A DNA stretch of 64,000 nt from positions 186,001-250,000 of the forward strand of contig NZ_JABEQC010000006.1 of assembly GCF_013041605.1 (NCBI RefSeq), in the 5' to 3' direction. The position numbers and the translations under genes are program-made. Under the pieces are notes generated by a model. That model was given only the letters and a program-made list of their open reading frames with translations. It did no database searches and was not told the origin of the DNA. The stretch comes from Vibrio plantisponsor (GTDB taxonomy: Bacteria > Pseudomonadota > Gammaproteobacteria > Enterobacterales > Vibrionaceae). Of the stretch, positions 1-9,453 are shown piece by piece (within the stretch, counting starts at the first letter, position 1; the number at the start of each line of letters is the position of its first letter).

Positions 1-613
1 CGCCATTGTTGTGAGCATAAATCAGCTCAAAACCACGTCCTGAAAGATAGTTATCCATACAGCCTTTATTGCCACAGCCACATTCTAGAAGTGGTGCTTT
101 ATCACCGCCTAGATGGAACCAAGCATCAATAGGAAGACGCATATGACCGATTTCACCCGCTACGTGGTTCCGACCGGAAAATACCTTACCGTTATAGATA
201 AGACCGCCGCCGAATCCAGTACCTAGGATCAAACCTAGCACTGATGGTTCGTCTTTTAGCTCATCATCCCATGCTTCGGAAAGAGCGAAACAGTTCGCAT
301 CGTTTTCAATTTTTACACTGCGACCAATCTTAGCTTCTAGATCGGCACGTAGTGGTTTACCTTTTGCAGATGGAACGTTTACTGTCAGCACAGTTGCATC
401 GTCAGCATCTTCCATACCCGGTAAACCTAAACCAATCGTGCCTTCTACACCAAATTCAGCATCATACTTAGCGACAAGACCAGCAATGGTTTCAACAAGC
501 TGTTGGTAATCTTCAGTTGGTGTCGGAACACGTTCAGTTGCCACACGTTCAAGTTTCTCGTTGAACGCACCAAATTCAATCTTAGTGCCACCGACATCAA
601 AGCCGTAATACAT
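1..613 (-). CDS. nagK: N-acetylglucosamine kinase, ROK family (3' end cut by window edge)
   Basis: Phosphorylates N-acetyl-D-glucosamine with ATP in the cytoplasm, for chitin or murein sugar recycling. The visible 204 residues start with the ATP-binding ROK motif [10 protein letters not shown] (residues 2-11), carry the catalytic region IENDAN (about 105-110), the glycine-rich GTGFGGG, and the ROK zinc motif CGCGNKGC (about 179-186). E. coli NagK is about 303 residues, so roughly 100 C-terminal residues lie left of the window. The ATG at 611-613 follows a GGAG-like site (gagagg on the minus strand). A NagC-like palindrome lies about 115 bp upstream. NagK is the best ROK match I can recall because of the N-terminal [12 protein letters not shown]; another ROK hexose kinase is a less likely alternative. 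Confidence 0.9.
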   Translation of the reverse strand, partial: MYYGFDVGGTKIEFGAFNEKLERVATERVPTPTEDYQQLVETIAGLVAKYDAEFGVEGTIGLGLPGMEDADDATVLTVNVPSAKGKPLRADLEAKIGRSVKIENDANCFALSEAWDDELKDEPSVLGLILGTGFGGGLIYNGKVFSGRNHVAGEIGHMRLPIDAWFHLGGDKAPLLECGCGNKGCMDNYLSGRGFELIYAHNNG

Positions 614-729
614 GCAAACCTCTCCTACTCTATCCCGGTAATAGGGAAATCATTAAAATCGACTCACTCACCAATTGCATCATCTGTTATCTGATTTCAA
701 TTCAAGGTATCTATCTGATATCTGCACAA

Positions 730-744
730 TTAATTCGCGATTAA
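730..744. promoter_or_regulatory. Candidate NagC operator upstream of nagK
   Basis: TTAATTCGCGATTAA is a near-perfect palindrome centred on TCGCGA in the nagK upstream region. Vibrio NagC sites are, as I recall, AT-rich palindromes around a central CG. Assignment to NagC is inference from position and form. Confidence 0.4.
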
Positions 745-857
745 AAAATATTGGCTTATTATCCATAACCGACCCTATGCAATCCGTGACCAAACACTTA
801 TTTATCCGGCTACAAGTGCTGATTGCGCAAATGTGAAGCAGTATTGAGTGCTGAGTC

Positions 858-1589
858 TCAATCTAAATTTTGCTTAAACAGCAAATAATCTCTCAGTGCG
901 GTTTTTTCTTCTTTCGGTTTAATTCTTGTTTTACCTAACAGATAGCTTTCTTTGAACGTTTCAAACCATAAACGTAAAGTTTCTGCGCCAAGACGCTCAC
1001 CAAACTTGTCCAGTACGAGACTGGCCACTTCAGCGGTGGCTAGATGCTGTTCATTGTCCGACTTTCTCATCACATATTGTGAAAGTACCTGCGGTTCGAT
1101 GGAGATCAATGGCAAGTCAGCGAGATAAGGAGATTTTCGAACGATTCGCTTTGCTTCGCGCCAGCTGCCATCGACAAAAATAAGCAGTGGCTTTTTGCCA
1201 GAAGCTATACTCTCAACCTGATGCATGACTCTTGAATGTTCTTCTTCTGTTTCCGCAGGAAAAACGAGCACCGGAAAATAAGCAGGATCTTGTAAAAGAT
1301 CTAACATCTGAGAATCAGGATCCGTGCGACTCCACTGATAGACATAAGTTTCTTTCACTGTATCGGCAATAAGTCTGCCCGTGTTACTTGGCTTAAAGAC
1401 TTCCTGCTGAGAAACAATAAGTAAAACCGCAACTTGCGTTTCAATGTCAGGCTGATGTTGACACAAACAATGCGTCAAACCGACATTACAATAAGCGCAA
1501 CGTTGAATTTTACAACCGCGAGCAAGAAAAGGTTTTGTTGATCGTTCGAGCCGATATTGGTACAAACGATGGAAAGCATGGATTCTCAT
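858..1589 (-). CDS. tapT: DTW-domain protein, probable tRNA-uridine aminocarboxypropyltransferase
   Basis: DTW-domain family; characterised members (E. coli TapT/YfiP) transfer the 3-amino-3-carboxypropyl group from S-adenosylmethionine to uridine 47 of tRNA, giving acp3U. The 243 residues include an N-terminal cluster of cysteines (C26, C31, C34, C41, C43) fitting the family's zinc site, and the signature D-x-x-W as DGSW at 140-143 followed by REAKR. Length agrees with E. coli TapT (about 232). The gene is transcribed alone on the minus strand, between nagK and a divergent membrane enzyme. The start chosen gives MRIHAFHRLY, the beginning of the conserved region. TapT versus the paralog TuaA-like DTW proteins cannot be separated by eye, so the symbol is tentative. 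Confidence 0.8.
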   Translation of the reverse strand: MRIHAFHRLYQYRLERSTKPFLARGCKIQRCAYCNVGLTHCLCQHQPDIETQVAVLLIVSQQEVFKPSNTGRLIADTVKETYVYQWSRTDPDSQMLDLLQDPAYFPVLVFPAETEEEHSRVMHQVESIASGKKPLLIFVDGSWREAKRIVRKSPYLADLPLISIEPQVLSQYVMRKSDNEQHLATAEVASLVLDKFGERLGAETLRLWFETFKESYLLGKTRIKPKEEKTALRDYLLFKQNLD

Positions 1590-1759
1590 ATTTTGTAGAA
1601 GTACTGAAACGTTCGAAGTACTGAATACTTAAAGTGACTAAAAGTGGCGCAGAGTTTAACTGCTGTTACTTGAGTTCTCCAGCGCAATTTGAACTGGGGA
1701 CGATGATTGGATTACATAAGCATAGTAAAACTGTAAATGGGTATCACACGGAGGTGGAT

Positions 1760-2551
1760 ATGTCCTACCAACCAGAAACCATCAGGCTAGCGTTTTTTGT
1801 TCTTGTGCTATTGATTTGTGCATTTTGGGAGTCAAATGCACCTCGTAAACACCTCTCTCAGAGCAAGTCGATCCGTTGGATAAATAACTTAGGTCTAGTC
1901 GGGTTAAACAGTGTGTTGATCGCTCTGTTAATGCCGATTGTCGCGATTTCAGCGGCAAGTTGGGCAGAAGCTCACTCGTTTGGTCTTATGAACTGGCTAA
2001 ATGTCTCTCCGACCTGGGCGCTTATCTTATCTGTTATGCTACTTGATGGCGTGATTTATTGGCAGCACATCATGTTCCACAGCATCCCTTTTCTATGGCG
2101 ACTCCATCGCATGCATCATGCTGATCAGGATATTGACGTGACGACTGGTGCACGATTCCACCCTATCGAAATATTGATTTCCATGTGGATCAAAATCGGA
2201 GCCGTCACCTTAATCGGTGCGCCAGTTTGGGCTGTGGTTACGTTTGAAATTGTGCTCAACGCCAGCGCTATGTTCAATCACAGCAACGCGAGACTGCCGT
2301 TAAAACTGGATTCATGGCTACGCAAACTGATCGTGACACCGGATATGCATCGAGTTCACCACTCGGTAATTGAGCGAGAAACCCACTCCAATTTTGGCTT
2401 TTTCTTATCTATCTGGGATCGCTTGTTTGGTACTTACATCGCGCAGCCTTATTTGGGGCATGATGAAATGAGAATTGGCTTACCGATGTTCAAGCGCTCT
2501 AGAGAACAATGGTTGGATAAGATGCTTACCCAACCCTTTAGAGAGAAGTAA
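1760..2551 (+). CDS. Sterol desaturase / fatty acid hydroxylase superfamily membrane protein
   Basis: Integral membrane di-iron enzyme of the fatty-acid hydroxylase superfamily; the substrate is unknown. Taking the ATG at 1760 gives 263 residues. This start has a strong ribosome site (GGAGGT at 1750-1755), whereas the more upstream ATG at 1634 has none. The histidine clusters that bind iron are visible: H103 and H107 (HIMFH), H116/H119/H120 (HRMHH), H174 (NHSN), H197/H200/H201 (HRVHH) and H209. At least four hydrophobic segments lie around 8-24, 46-66, 86-102 and 145-168. It is monocistronic and converges on the chemoreceptor gene. Bacterial members are poorly characterised, so lipid hydroxylation is a family-level expectation only. 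Confidence 0.85.
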   Translation: MSYQPETIRLAFFVLVLLICAFWESNAPRKHLSQSKSIRWINNLGLVGLNSVLIALLMPIVAISAASWAEAHSFGLMNWLNVSPTWALILSVMLLDGVIYWQHIMFHSIPFLWRLHRMHHADQDIDVTTGARFHPIEILISMWIKIGAVTLIGAPVWAVVTFEIVLNASAMFNHSNARLPLKLDSWLRKLIVTPDMHRVHHSVIERETHSNFGFFLSIWDRLFGTYIAQPYLGHDEMRIGLPMFKRSREQWLDKMLTQPFREK

Positions 2552-2566
2552 AGAAGGACGAGTTGT

Positions 2567-4600
2567 TTAGCTCAGAGCATATTTATCAAGCATCGCTTTC
2601 TGTTGTCCTGCGATGTTTGCCACTTGTTGTGAGCTATCAACCATAGACTCTATCTGCTGCTTTGTTTGTGTTGCCTGATCTGAAATCTGTACGATTGAAC
2701 GGCTAACATCCGCGGTCGCACGCTCTTGCTCTTCAGTAGCAACTGAAATCTGCTCTATTCTCGCTCTGATATGGTTAACAGCACTTTCGATATCGGCAAA
2801 GGTCAGTTTTACTTCTTCGCTTGATTGAAGCGCCGACACCATTTCATTTCTCGAATCTATCACTGCTTGACGCGATTTAGCTGCAGAAGCTTCAAGCTGA
2901 CTCATCATGTCGCGAATACTACCGGTTTGCTGTGTTGTATCTTTTGCCAGTTTGCGTACTTCATCTGCAACTACAGCAAAACCACGACCGTGATCGCCTG
3001 CTCGTGCGGCTTCGATGGCCGCGTTTAATGCCAGCAAGTTTGTACTTTCTGCAATTCCGGTAATGAGGTCAACCAACTCACTAATTCGTGAAACGCTGGT
3101 GTCTAATTCAGACATCGCAGATTCATTGGTATTCAGAGAATCTTCTAATGCTTCCAATCTGTAACGATTCTGCTCCACGGCTTTAACGCCTTGGGAAGAA
3201 TGCTCTGCCGCTGTGACAGAATCTGTATAGGAATCATTGGTAACCCCTGCGATTTCTCGAATAGAGGCTTCTAGTTGGTTGATGGTTGTTACCATACTTA
3301 ACAGAGCTTCGTTCTGGATGGTTAATCCTTGATTCGAATGCTCCGCCGCATCGTGACTAAACTGCGCTGTCTGATAGAGCGATTCACAGTTGGAAGTGAC
3401 TGTTGTCAGTGACTCGTTGGTAGATTGGATAACCTGATTGAGCTTGCCTGAAATATCATGAAATTCCATAGGCCCTACCAACTGAGCGGTGTGGCTGAAA
3501 TCGTGCTCTGTCATATACGTAAGATGATTTGTAATGTTACGCATCCCTTTGTTTACCCAAACACGCAAGCCAAGCCAAGAGAGCACAACGATAGCAACCA
3601 ATACTCCACCGCCGATAAGTAACGCCATCGTAATTTCGCTGATGGTATTTTGCACTTCCGTTTCTTTGGTTTGAATGATGCTGGTTGTGATGTCTGACAG
3701 TTCTGAAAGCTGTGCTGCAACAGTATCCGCCATCAAAGCCGCTTGAGTAAAATCCGCGTTTTGCGTTTGTGCCGTTTCCAAACGAACCATGATTTGATCC
3801 AAAATGCCGCCAGATTTGAACCCATCGAGAACCATTTGGTAAGGAGCTGTCAGGCTAGCAAACTCTTTGACGTCAGGATGCCACTCTTTGAAATCATCAA
3901 ACGCCAGCTCTAAACCAGAAATACGAGTTTTCAGCTCTTTATACTCTTTTTGCGCCAGTTCCATGTCTTCTTGAACCATAAAAAGAAGGAAGGTGCTTTC
4001 CATCACTCCAGAAGCGGCGACAAAGCGGTTTGCTGCATCCATTGACTCTGGATTATCAATCGCTAAGAAAGACGCAATACGGTTCATTTCAGGCCCAATT
4101 GAACTTAAACCATATCGGAACCCTGTGGCTTGTTCGGCAATCTTTGCTGTTTGCTCAAGCTGAGTTTGCTGTGACTGTATAATTGCTGCGGAATATTCAG
4201 AAAACTTCTCAATATTATTTGTCAGTTGCTGTTGAACCGTTGGGTCAATTAACGCTCCGAATTCCTGAGTAATTCCTTTCATCTCTTCCAAGCGGAGATC
4301 TGCATTTTGAACCAACGTTACTAATTCAGAGCGGATATTATTCAGTTCATCGACTGTTTTTGCTCGGGTGCTATAACCAATATATTTTGCTTGCTCAAGA
4401 ATGTTTTGTGTTAGCGCTGCATTATTGTTTGATAGCGGTAATGCTCGCTCTGATAAGTGGCTAAATTGATAGCCGATTTTGTCTATACCACGAACACTGG
4501 TGACAGAAAGCGCTATGACAAGTATGGTTATGGTGATAAAAATAACGGAAAGTGTTTGAATAAGTGAAAACGTTATTCGGTGCTTGGCAGAATTATTCAT
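2567..4600 (-). CDS. Methyl-accepting chemotaxis protein
   Basis: Transmembrane chemoreceptor that would signal through CheW/CheA at the cell pole. Starting at the ATG at 4598-4600 gives 677 residues and puts the first membrane segment near the N terminus (about 9-34); an in-frame ATG 66 bp upstream lacks that logic and would overlap the divergent neighbour's start. A long periplasmic helical region of about 280 residues follows, then a second membrane segment (about 320-345), a HAMP-like linker and the cytoplasmic hairpin. The highly conserved tip is present ([18 protein letters not shown], continuing through the [16 protein letters not shown] signature). No CheB/CheR-tethering pentapeptide is evident at the C terminus (DKYALS). 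The ligand cannot be told from sequence. Confidence 0.93.
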   Translation of the reverse strand: MNNSAKHRITFSLIQTLSVIFITITILVIALSVTSVRGIDKIGYQFSHLSERALPLSNNNAALTQNILEQAKYIGYSTRAKTVDELNNIRSELVTLVQNADLRLEEMKGITQEFGALIDPTVQQQLTNNIEKFSEYSAAIIQSQQTQLEQTAKIAEQATGFRYGLSSIGPEMNRIASFLAIDNPESMDAANRFVAASGVMESTFLLFMVQEDMELAQKEYKELKTRISGLELAFDDFKEWHPDVKEFASLTAPYQMVLDGFKSGGILDQIMVRLETAQTQNADFTQAALMADTVAAQLSELSDITTSIIQTKETEVQNTISEITMALLIGGGVLVAIVVLSWLGLRVWVNKGMRNITNHLTYMTEHDFSHTAQLVGPMEFHDISGKLNQVIQSTNESLTTVTSNCESLYQTAQFSHDAAEHSNQGLTIQNEALLSMVTTINQLEASIREIAGVTNDSYTDSVTAAEHSSQGVKAVEQNRYRLEALEDSLNTNESAMSELDTSVSRISELVDLITGIAESTNLLALNAAIEAARAGDHGRGFAVVADEVRKLAKDTTQQTGSIRDMMSQLEASAAKSRQAVIDSRNEMVSALQSSEEVKLTFADIESAVNHIRARIEQISVATEEQERATADVSRSIVQISDQATQTKQQIESMVDSSQQVANIAGQQKAMLDKYALS

Positions 4601-4657
4601 TTCAAAGGTAGTCCAGTACCAGTTCAAATATAACGAACGGTATATTAGGTAATTTTT

Positions 4658-5194
4658 ATGACACATTTATTTCATAAACCAATAATTAGACGCCCTATGT
4701 ATTGGGTTTTTATGGTTTCTTTGGTTACTGGGTGTGCTCAGAATCAGAGTTCGAAATATTCAACAACTCAAGATAACGTTCTGTTGGGGTCAAATAGTGC
4801 AATAGAAAAAGTGACCGAGCGAGAAGCGTCATTTTTTAGCGTCTATAACCAGTGGCAAGGTGTGCCGTACCGTTTGGGTGGGAATAACAAGAATGGAATT
4901 GATTGTTCGGCCTTTGTGCAAATAGCCTATCGTGATGCCTGGCAGCTTCCTTTGCCAAGAACGACTAAGTCTCAAAGTAAAATTGGTGAGAGCGTTAAGT
5001 ATGATGCTGCTAAATACGGTGATTTAGTCTTCTTTAAAACCTCAAAAACAACGAATCATGTTGGCGTTTATCTGGGGAATCTTAGATTTATGCATGCATC
5101 CACATCACAAGGGGTCATCATATCTCGTCTTGATAACCCCTATTGGGCATCCAAATTTTGGCAATTCAGAAGAGTAGACAGCTTGACTGATTGA
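4658..5194 (+). CDS. NlpC/P60 family lipoprotein, probable peptidoglycan endopeptidase
   Basis: Secreted cysteine peptidase of the NlpC/P60 family, expected to cut peptidoglycan stem peptides between D-Glu and meso-DAP, as Spr/NlpC do. The 178 residues start with a basic stretch, a hydrophobic core and a lipobox SLVTGC with acylated C26, so it is probably anchored in the outer membrane. The catalytic cysteine is C83 in GIDCSAF, the catalytic histidine H134 in TNHVGVYLG, and the third polar residue is likely H146. The start at 4658 has only a weak upstream AGG; a second in-frame ATG at 4697 also keeps the signal peptide but has no ribosome site. It is divergent from the chemoreceptor with 57 bp between starts, and converges on the DUF3802 gene. 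Confidence 0.85.
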   Translation: MTHLFHKPIIRRPMYWVFMVSLVTGCAQNQSSKYSTTQDNVLLGSNSAIEKVTEREASFFSVYNQWQGVPYRLGGNNKNGIDCSAFVQIAYRDAWQLPLPRTTKSQSKIGESVKYDAAKYGDLVFFKTSKTTNHVGVYLGNLRFMHASTSQGVIISRLDNPYWASKFWQFRRVDSLTD

Positions 5195-5195
5195 C

Positions 5196-5537
5196 TTAAT
5201 CGTAAGTCGCTACCGCTGTATCAAATAAGTTTTTGACTAACGCAATGTATTCATCCAGAAAAATGATTTGATCATTAGTCGCAGGTTTTGCCCATACACC
5301 AGCTAACACTTCACCCAAATCTTCTACGACAGAATCCGCTTCTTTAAGAAGTTGAAAACGTACACTTGAATGAAGTTCAGGATTCTGTTCAAAAACAGCC
5401 ATAATGTTACTCGCTACCATATCAGTAACGACATCTTCTACGCTCTCTTTACCGGTGTCACCGCCACGGGTGAATACATCCATGTTGAACGCAAGATGTT
5501 CTATTAGCGCTAAATAACCATCGGTTTCTACAACCAC
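5196..5537 (-). CDS. DUF3802 family protein
   Basis: A 113-residue acidic, soluble, largely helical protein that matches my recall of DUF3802, a family found mainly in Vibrionaceae and relatives with no known function. There is no signal peptide, membrane segment, cysteine pair or recognisable catalytic motif. The start is GTG at 5535-5537 behind GGAG with a seven-base spacer. Its stop lies two bases from that of the convergent NlpC/P60 gene. A run of hydrophobic heptads (LALIEHLAF, IMAVFEQ, IALVKNLF) suggests a helical bundle or oligomerisation surface. Confidence 0.7.
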   Translation of the reverse strand: MVVETDGYLALIEHLAFNMDVFTRGGDTGKESVEDVVTDMVASNIMAVFEQNPELHSSVRFQLLKEADSVVEDLGEVLAGVWAKPATNDQIIFLDEYIALVKNLFDTAVATYD

Positions 5538-5923
5538 TTTAATTCTCCGCTTTACTGCTTCGTCACCAGTAACTCACTGTACCTTCAATAATACTAAGCC
5601 ATGTGAGGGAAATTTCACACATTTGATATGTTTGCTTGATGAAATTTCAAACGATTCATTGATAAAAATCTAACTTAGTACAAGAAAGCTATCGGTTTAA
5701 CGCTCATAATCTGCAACTAAACCATTTGTTAAACTCATTGTGACTTTCTATTCAATCAAAAGGCAATATCGTTCGTGAAACGTTTTATGAGTAAGTTCAC
5801 AAATATGCCGATTAACGGCATAGCAAAACTAAGTTTATGAAATTATTTGCTTTACGGTTCAGTAAAGTCACATCGATTGTTCTAAACTAATATGGACTAG
5901 AAGACGGTCATGGAGTTCATACT
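5538..5923. other. Intergenic region between DUF3802 and the fructosamine-kinase-like gene
   Basis: Divergent AT-rich promoter region of 386 bp. Apart from the two ribosome sites (GGAG before the GTG at 5537 and GGAG before the ATG at 5924) I see no gene, strong hairpin or convincing operator. The large size for two simple promoters is unexplained. Confidence 0.5.
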
Positions 5924-6790
5924 ATGTGGCAAGCTATCACCCAGCAACTCTCAGATACTTTAATGTTTCAATTCGACCTTGTAGAAAAAACAAAGCTACA
6001 AGGTGGTGACATTAGTGAAAGTTATATGATTACCGACGGTAAAGAGCGGTATTTTGTGAAGCTTAATGACCGCAATTTTTTACCTAACTTTGAAGCCGAA
6101 GCTGAAAACCTCCGAGTCCTGAGAGAAAGCAGCAGTATTCATGTTCCTGAACATGTTCTTACCGGCAGTACCAAAGATCACTCTTTTATTATCCTGAACT
6201 ATCTCGTCACCAAACCTCTTGATGACGCGACGAACAGTTTTAAATTCGGACTTGAACTGGCTAAGTTACACCAATGGGGTGACCAGAAAGAATACGGTTT
6301 CGACATTGATAACTACTTGGGCTGTATTGTTCAACCGAACAATTGGACCAAGAAATGGTGTCAGTTTTTCGCGGAACAAAGAATCGGCTGGCAACTTCAA
6401 CTGATGCATGAAAAAGGCGTGCATTTGGTCAACATCGATGAGTTCGTAGAAGTGATTAAGCAAAGACTTGCGAACCACACTCCCCGACCGGCGTTGCTAC
6501 ATGGCAATTTGTGGAACGAAAATGTCGCAAATTCGCCAATAGGCCCAATTTGTTATGACCCTGCAACTTATTGGGGAGACAGAGAGTGTGACATTGCCAT
6601 GACCGAGCTGTTTAATGGCTTCCAACCAGAGTTCTATCAAGCCTATGAAGAAGTGCTGCCTTTAGACTTTGGCTACGTCGAACGAAAAGACATCTATAAT
6701 CTCTATCACATACTGAATCACTACAATCATTTTGGTGGTCATTACTTAGATGAAGCAGAGTATCTAGTTAAGAAAATTCTGTCGTTCTAA
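5924..6790 (+). CDS. Fructosamine kinase family protein with Asn in place of the catalytic Asp
   Basis: Protein-kinase-like fold family (FN3K / ketosamine-3-kinase; E. coli YniA), whose active members phosphorylate sugar amines on glycated proteins and so remove them. The 288 residues match the usual length. Visible features are the N-lobe lysine K46 in YFVKLND, the acidic EAEAENL helix at 58-64, and a C-lobe catalytic loop at 193-200 reading HGNLWNEN. Family members have HGDLW there, the Asp being the catalytic base; here the codon is AAT (Asn). The metal-binding segment YDPATYWGDRE at 211-221 is intact. The start is supported by GGAG at 5911-5914. It is monocistronic, with a hairpin terminator just downstream. 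It could be a low-activity or pseudo-kinase member. Confidence 0.85.
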   Translation: MWQAITQQLSDTLMFQFDLVEKTKLQGGDISESYMITDGKERYFVKLNDRNFLPNFEAEAENLRVLRESSSIHVPEHVLTGSTKDHSFIILNYLVTKPLDDATNSFKFGLELAKLHQWGDQKEYGFDIDNYLGCIVQPNNWTKKWCQFFAEQRIGWQLQLMHEKGVHLVNIDEFVEVIKQRLANHTPRPALLHGNLWNENVANSPIGPICYDPATYWGDRECDIAMTELFNGFQPEFYQAYEEVLPLDFGYVERKDIYNLYHILNHYNHFGGHYLDEAEYLVKKILSF

Positions 6791-6827
6791 ACTTATTAAT
6801 TAGGCATCTATGTTGTTAAAAATAAAC

Positions 6828-6861
6828 AAAAAAAGAGCTAATAAACTTTAGCTCTTTTTTC
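6828..6861 (+). terminator. Rho-independent terminator
   Basis: Perfect stem AAAAGAGCTA (6831-6840) with TAGCTCTTTT (6849-6858), an eight-base loop, and a T-run on the plus strand. It lies 38 bp after the fructosamine-kinase-like gene. Confidence 0.85.
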
Positions 6862-6959
6862 TTTGTGACAAAGTTTAAATTTGCACTTATTTCTCGTTCA
6901 GAATCAACTTCTCGTCTTACTATTAAAATGAGAACAAAAGAAAAAGAGCGAGAATCAAA

Positions 6960-7163
6960 ATGAAAAACTTTATACAAAAATCGATTCTATGCCCCCACTG
7001 CGGGCACCATGTTCCTGTGACATTAGATTCCTCAAACGGCAGCCAAGAGTTTTATGATGACTGCCCTGCTTGTTGCAATCCGATTCACATGAATTTGATG
7101 GTCAACGAACAATTAGACACAGTAGAACTTCAAGTTGATGCGGATGACGAACAAATCTTCTAA
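6960..7163 (+). CDS. CPXCG-motif cysteine-rich small protein (zinc ribbon)
   Basis: A 67-residue protein with two knuckles, CPHC at 11-14 and CPAC at 35-38, spaced for one four-cysteine zinc ribbon, followed by an acidic C terminus (DADDEQ). This matches the CPXCG-motif-containing cysteine-rich protein family of gammaproteobacteria, whose function is unknown. The start ATG follows AAAAAGAGCGAGAA, a purine-rich but weak ribosome site. It stands alone between the upstream terminator and the convergent ribE. An extra cysteine C39 follows directly after the second knuckle. Confidence 0.8.
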   Translation: MKNFIQKSILCPHCGHHVPVTLDSSNGSQEFYDDCPACCNPIHMNLMVNEQLDTVELQVDADDEQIF

Positions 7164-7192
7164 CCGCTTTTGATTTTTGAACTGGTAAAAAT

Positions 7193-7801
7193 CTATTGTT
7201 TGGCAGCCAGCACTCGTTCAACGGTATCTACAATCGCTTGAGTTTGTGGATCAAGTTCAACATTCACTTTGTCACCCACTGCGCGTTGACCAAAGAGCGT
7301 TCTCTGTAACGTTTCAGGAATGAGGTGAACATTAAAACTATTCTCCCTGACTTCCCCAATTGTCAGCGAGCAACCATCTAAGCCAATAAACCCTTTCGGC
7401 AAAACATACTTCATATATCGAGGTGATAACTCAAACCAAATTGTCTTATTGTTTGGTGTTTCGATCGCGTCTTTAATAATAGCGGTATCCATAATGTGAC
7501 CAGACATCGTATGGCCACCAATTTCATCACCAAATTTTGCTGCTCTTTCTACGTTGACCAACGAGCCGACTTCCAGCTCTCCTAAATTGGTTAACTTAAG
7601 CGTTTCTTGCATTAAATCGAATGAAACACGATTTTCATCGATATGAGTGACGGTTAAACAGCATCCGTTGTGAGCGATCGAAGCACCAATCGATATCCCT
7701 TGATTTAATAAGGGTTCTAGCTCAATAACATGGGTTTGAAATTTGTCTTTTTTATCAATAGCCACGACTTTCGCCATGCCTTGCACAATCCCAGTAAACA
7801 T
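7193..7801 (-). CDS. ribE: Riboflavin synthase, alpha subunit
   Basis: Catalyses dismutation of two 6,7-dimethyl-8-ribityllumazine molecules to riboflavin in the cytoplasm; the family forms trimers. The 202 residues begin with the diagnostic MFTGIVQG and consist of two lumazine-binding repeats, about 1-97 and 98-195, with the paired motifs GCCLTV (about 46-51) and GCSLTI (about 143-148). A HTMSGH signature sits near 97-102. It diverges from norM with a 110 bp gap, a pairing I recall from other vibrios. No FMN riboswitch signature is visible upstream, so the gene is probably constitutively expressed. Confidence 0.95.
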   Translation of the reverse strand: MFTGIVQGMAKVVAIDKKDKFQTHVIELEPLLNQGISIGASIAHNGCCLTVTHIDENRVSFDLMQETLKLTNLGELEVGSLVNVERAAKFGDEIGGHTMSGHIMDTAIIKDAIETPNNKTIWFELSPRYMKYVLPKGFIGLDGCSLTIGEVRENSFNVHLIPETLQRTLFGQRAVGDKVNVELDPQTQAIVDTVERVLAAKQ

Positions 7802-7911
7802 TTAGTATTTCCGATAGTTTTTCGTGGTGATCAGTGTGACATTTCTTTATCATTCCCACCAGTACGACCCGCCGATTAATTAAGCAGTAAATATTCCGTT
7901 CGGAGAAGTTT

Positions 7912-9282
7912 GTGCAACATTATAAAAATGAAATAAAAAAATTAGTAAAGTTATCAACGCCAGTTCTCATTGCTTCCATTGCTCAAACCGGTATGAGTTT
8001 CGTCGATACCGTTATGGCTGGTGGCGTAAGCGCTACCGACTTAGCGGCAGTGTCCGTTGCTTCTAGCATTTGGATGCCGACTATTCTATTTGGTATTGGG
8101 CTTTTGATGGCATTAGTGCCTGTCGTCGCTCAGTTAAATGGATCTGGAAGGCAACATAAAATCGCATCCGTGATACACCAAGGTGGATTTTTAGCTTTAA
8201 TTGTTTCGATTCCAACCATCATAGTGCTTTTACAAGCCGGCGCGATTTTGGAAGTGATGGAAGTTGAAGTATTAATGGCGCAAAAAACCATCGGTTATAT
8301 CACTGCGATGATCTTTGCCGTGCCTGCATTCTTGCTGTTTCAGGTATTACGTAGTTTCGCCGAAGGTATGTCTCTGACTAAGCCTGCGATGGTGATTGGT
8401 TTCTTTGGTCTATTGATCAACATCCCGCTCAACTGGATCTTCGTATATGGTAAGTTGGGAGCTCCTGCTCTTGGCGGTGTTGGTTGTGGCGTAGCAACTC
8501 TGATTGTGTACTGGCTGATGTTCCTGATGTTGTTGTTCTATGTAGCGACATCGAACCGTCTTGCGCACATTAAGTTGTTCGAACGCTTCCATAAGCCTGA
8601 ATTCAAACCTCAATGGCGCTTGTTCAAGCTGGGATTACCTGTTGCAGCATCTATATTTTTTGAGGTAACACTCTTCGCTGTTGTAGCTGTGGCTTTAGCT
8701 CCTTTAGGTTCGTTGGTTGTTGCAGCACACCAGGTATCGATTAACTTCTCTTCGTTGATTTTTATGTTACCTATGAGTATCGGTGCGGCAGTATCCATTC
8801 GAGTAGGACATACTCTGGGTGAAGAAGATGTGAAGGGTGCCGCTGTCGCGTCGCACGTGGGGCTATTTTTCGGTGTTGCAACGGCACTAATGACCGCGGC
8901 TTTTACGTTGATATTCCGCGAACAAATCGCGTATCTTTATACCGATAACAGAGAAGTGATTAACTTGACGATGCAACTGCTGATCTTTGCGTCTATTTAT
9001 CAATGTACCGACGCAATTCAGGTTATCGCTGCTGGCTCTCTGCGTGGTTATAAAGACATGAATGCTATTTTTGTGCGAACTTTTATAGCGTATTGGTTGC
9101 TTGGTTTACCAACCGGATATGCACTGGCAATGACAGACTGGATTGTTGAACCAATGGGAGCCAAAGGTTTCTGGATCGGCTTTATCGTAGGGCTGAGCTC
9201 TGCTGCAATTATGCTGAGCTTGAGACTACTTTGGATACAAAAGCAGGATGAACAAATTCAGCTGGATTTCGCATCTAAATAG
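7912..9282 (+). CDS. norM: Multidrug efflux MATE transporter NorM
   Basis: Twelve-segment inner-membrane transporter exporting cationic drugs and dyes in exchange for sodium or protons. The 456 residues align well by memory with V. cholerae NorM. Conserved ion-coupling residues are present: D32 in FVDTVMAG (N lobe), E251 in FFEVTLF and D367 in QCTDAIQ, which correspond to D36, E255 and D371 of V. cholerae NorM. The start is GTG at 7912 with GGAGA at 7902-7906. It is monocistronic, ending at a strong terminator about 20 bp downstream, and is divergent from ribE. Confidence 0.95.
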   Translation: MQHYKNEIKKLVKLSTPVLIASIAQTGMSFVDTVMAGGVSATDLAAVSVASSIWMPTILFGIGLLMALVPVVAQLNGSGRQHKIASVIHQGGFLALIVSIPTIIVLLQAGAILEVMEVEVLMAQKTIGYITAMIFAVPAFLLFQVLRSFAEGMSLTKPAMVIGFFGLLINIPLNWIFVYGKLGAPALGGVGCGVATLIVYWLMFLMLLFYVATSNRLAHIKLFERFHKPEFKPQWRLFKLGLPVAASIFFEVTLFAVVAVALAPLGSLVVAAHQVSINFSSLIFMLPMSIGAAVSIRVGHTLGEEDVKGAAVASHVGLFFGVATALMTAAFTLIFREQIAYLYTDNREVINLTMQLLIFASIYQCTDAIQVIAAGSLRGYKDMNAIFVRTFIAYWLLGLPTGYALAMTDWIVEPMGAKGFWIGFIVGLSSAAIMLSLRLLWIQKQDEQIQLDFASK

Positions 9283-9303
9283 TTTGCGTTGCAAGAGTAG
9301 TTT

Positions 9304-9330
9304 AAAGGTCAGCATTTGCTGACCTTTTTC
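9304..9330 (+). terminator. Rho-independent terminator after norM
   Basis: Stem AAAGGTCAGCA with TGCTGACCTTT and a short loop, followed by a T-run on the plus strand. It ends ten bases before the stop of a convergent short reading frame. Confidence 0.9.
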
Positions 9331-9339
9331 ATATGTGGT

Positions 9340-9444
9340 TTAGTCGTTTTCACTTTCTAAATAGGTATCTTCTAACCCTGCGATGACACTCTGGTATGTG
9401 TCAATTTCACACACAAACACGATCATCTTTTCAATAAAACTCAT
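9340..9444 (-). CDS. Possible 34-residue small protein downstream of the patatin-like gene
   Basis: A short reading frame with ATG at 9442-9444 and TAA at 9340-9342 encodes 34 residues beginning MSFIEKMIVF and ending in an acidic tail (YLESEND). It has a good ribosome site (GGAG, seven-base spacer), starts only nine bases after the stop of the patatin-like gene and ends just before the norM terminator, so it fills the space exactly as a second cistron would. The N-terminal half is hydrophobic and the C-terminal half acidic, with one cysteine (C12). No family is recognised. Support is context and ribosome site only; conservation in relatives would decide it. Confidence 0.5.
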   Translation of the reverse strand: MSFIEKMIVFVCEIDTYQSVIAGLEDTYLESEND

Positions 9445-9453
9445 AATGCGCTC

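Noticed and set aside
7802..7911. FMN riboswitch upstream of ribE
   Set aside because: The gap is only 110 bp, and none of the conserved RFN-element blocks is present.
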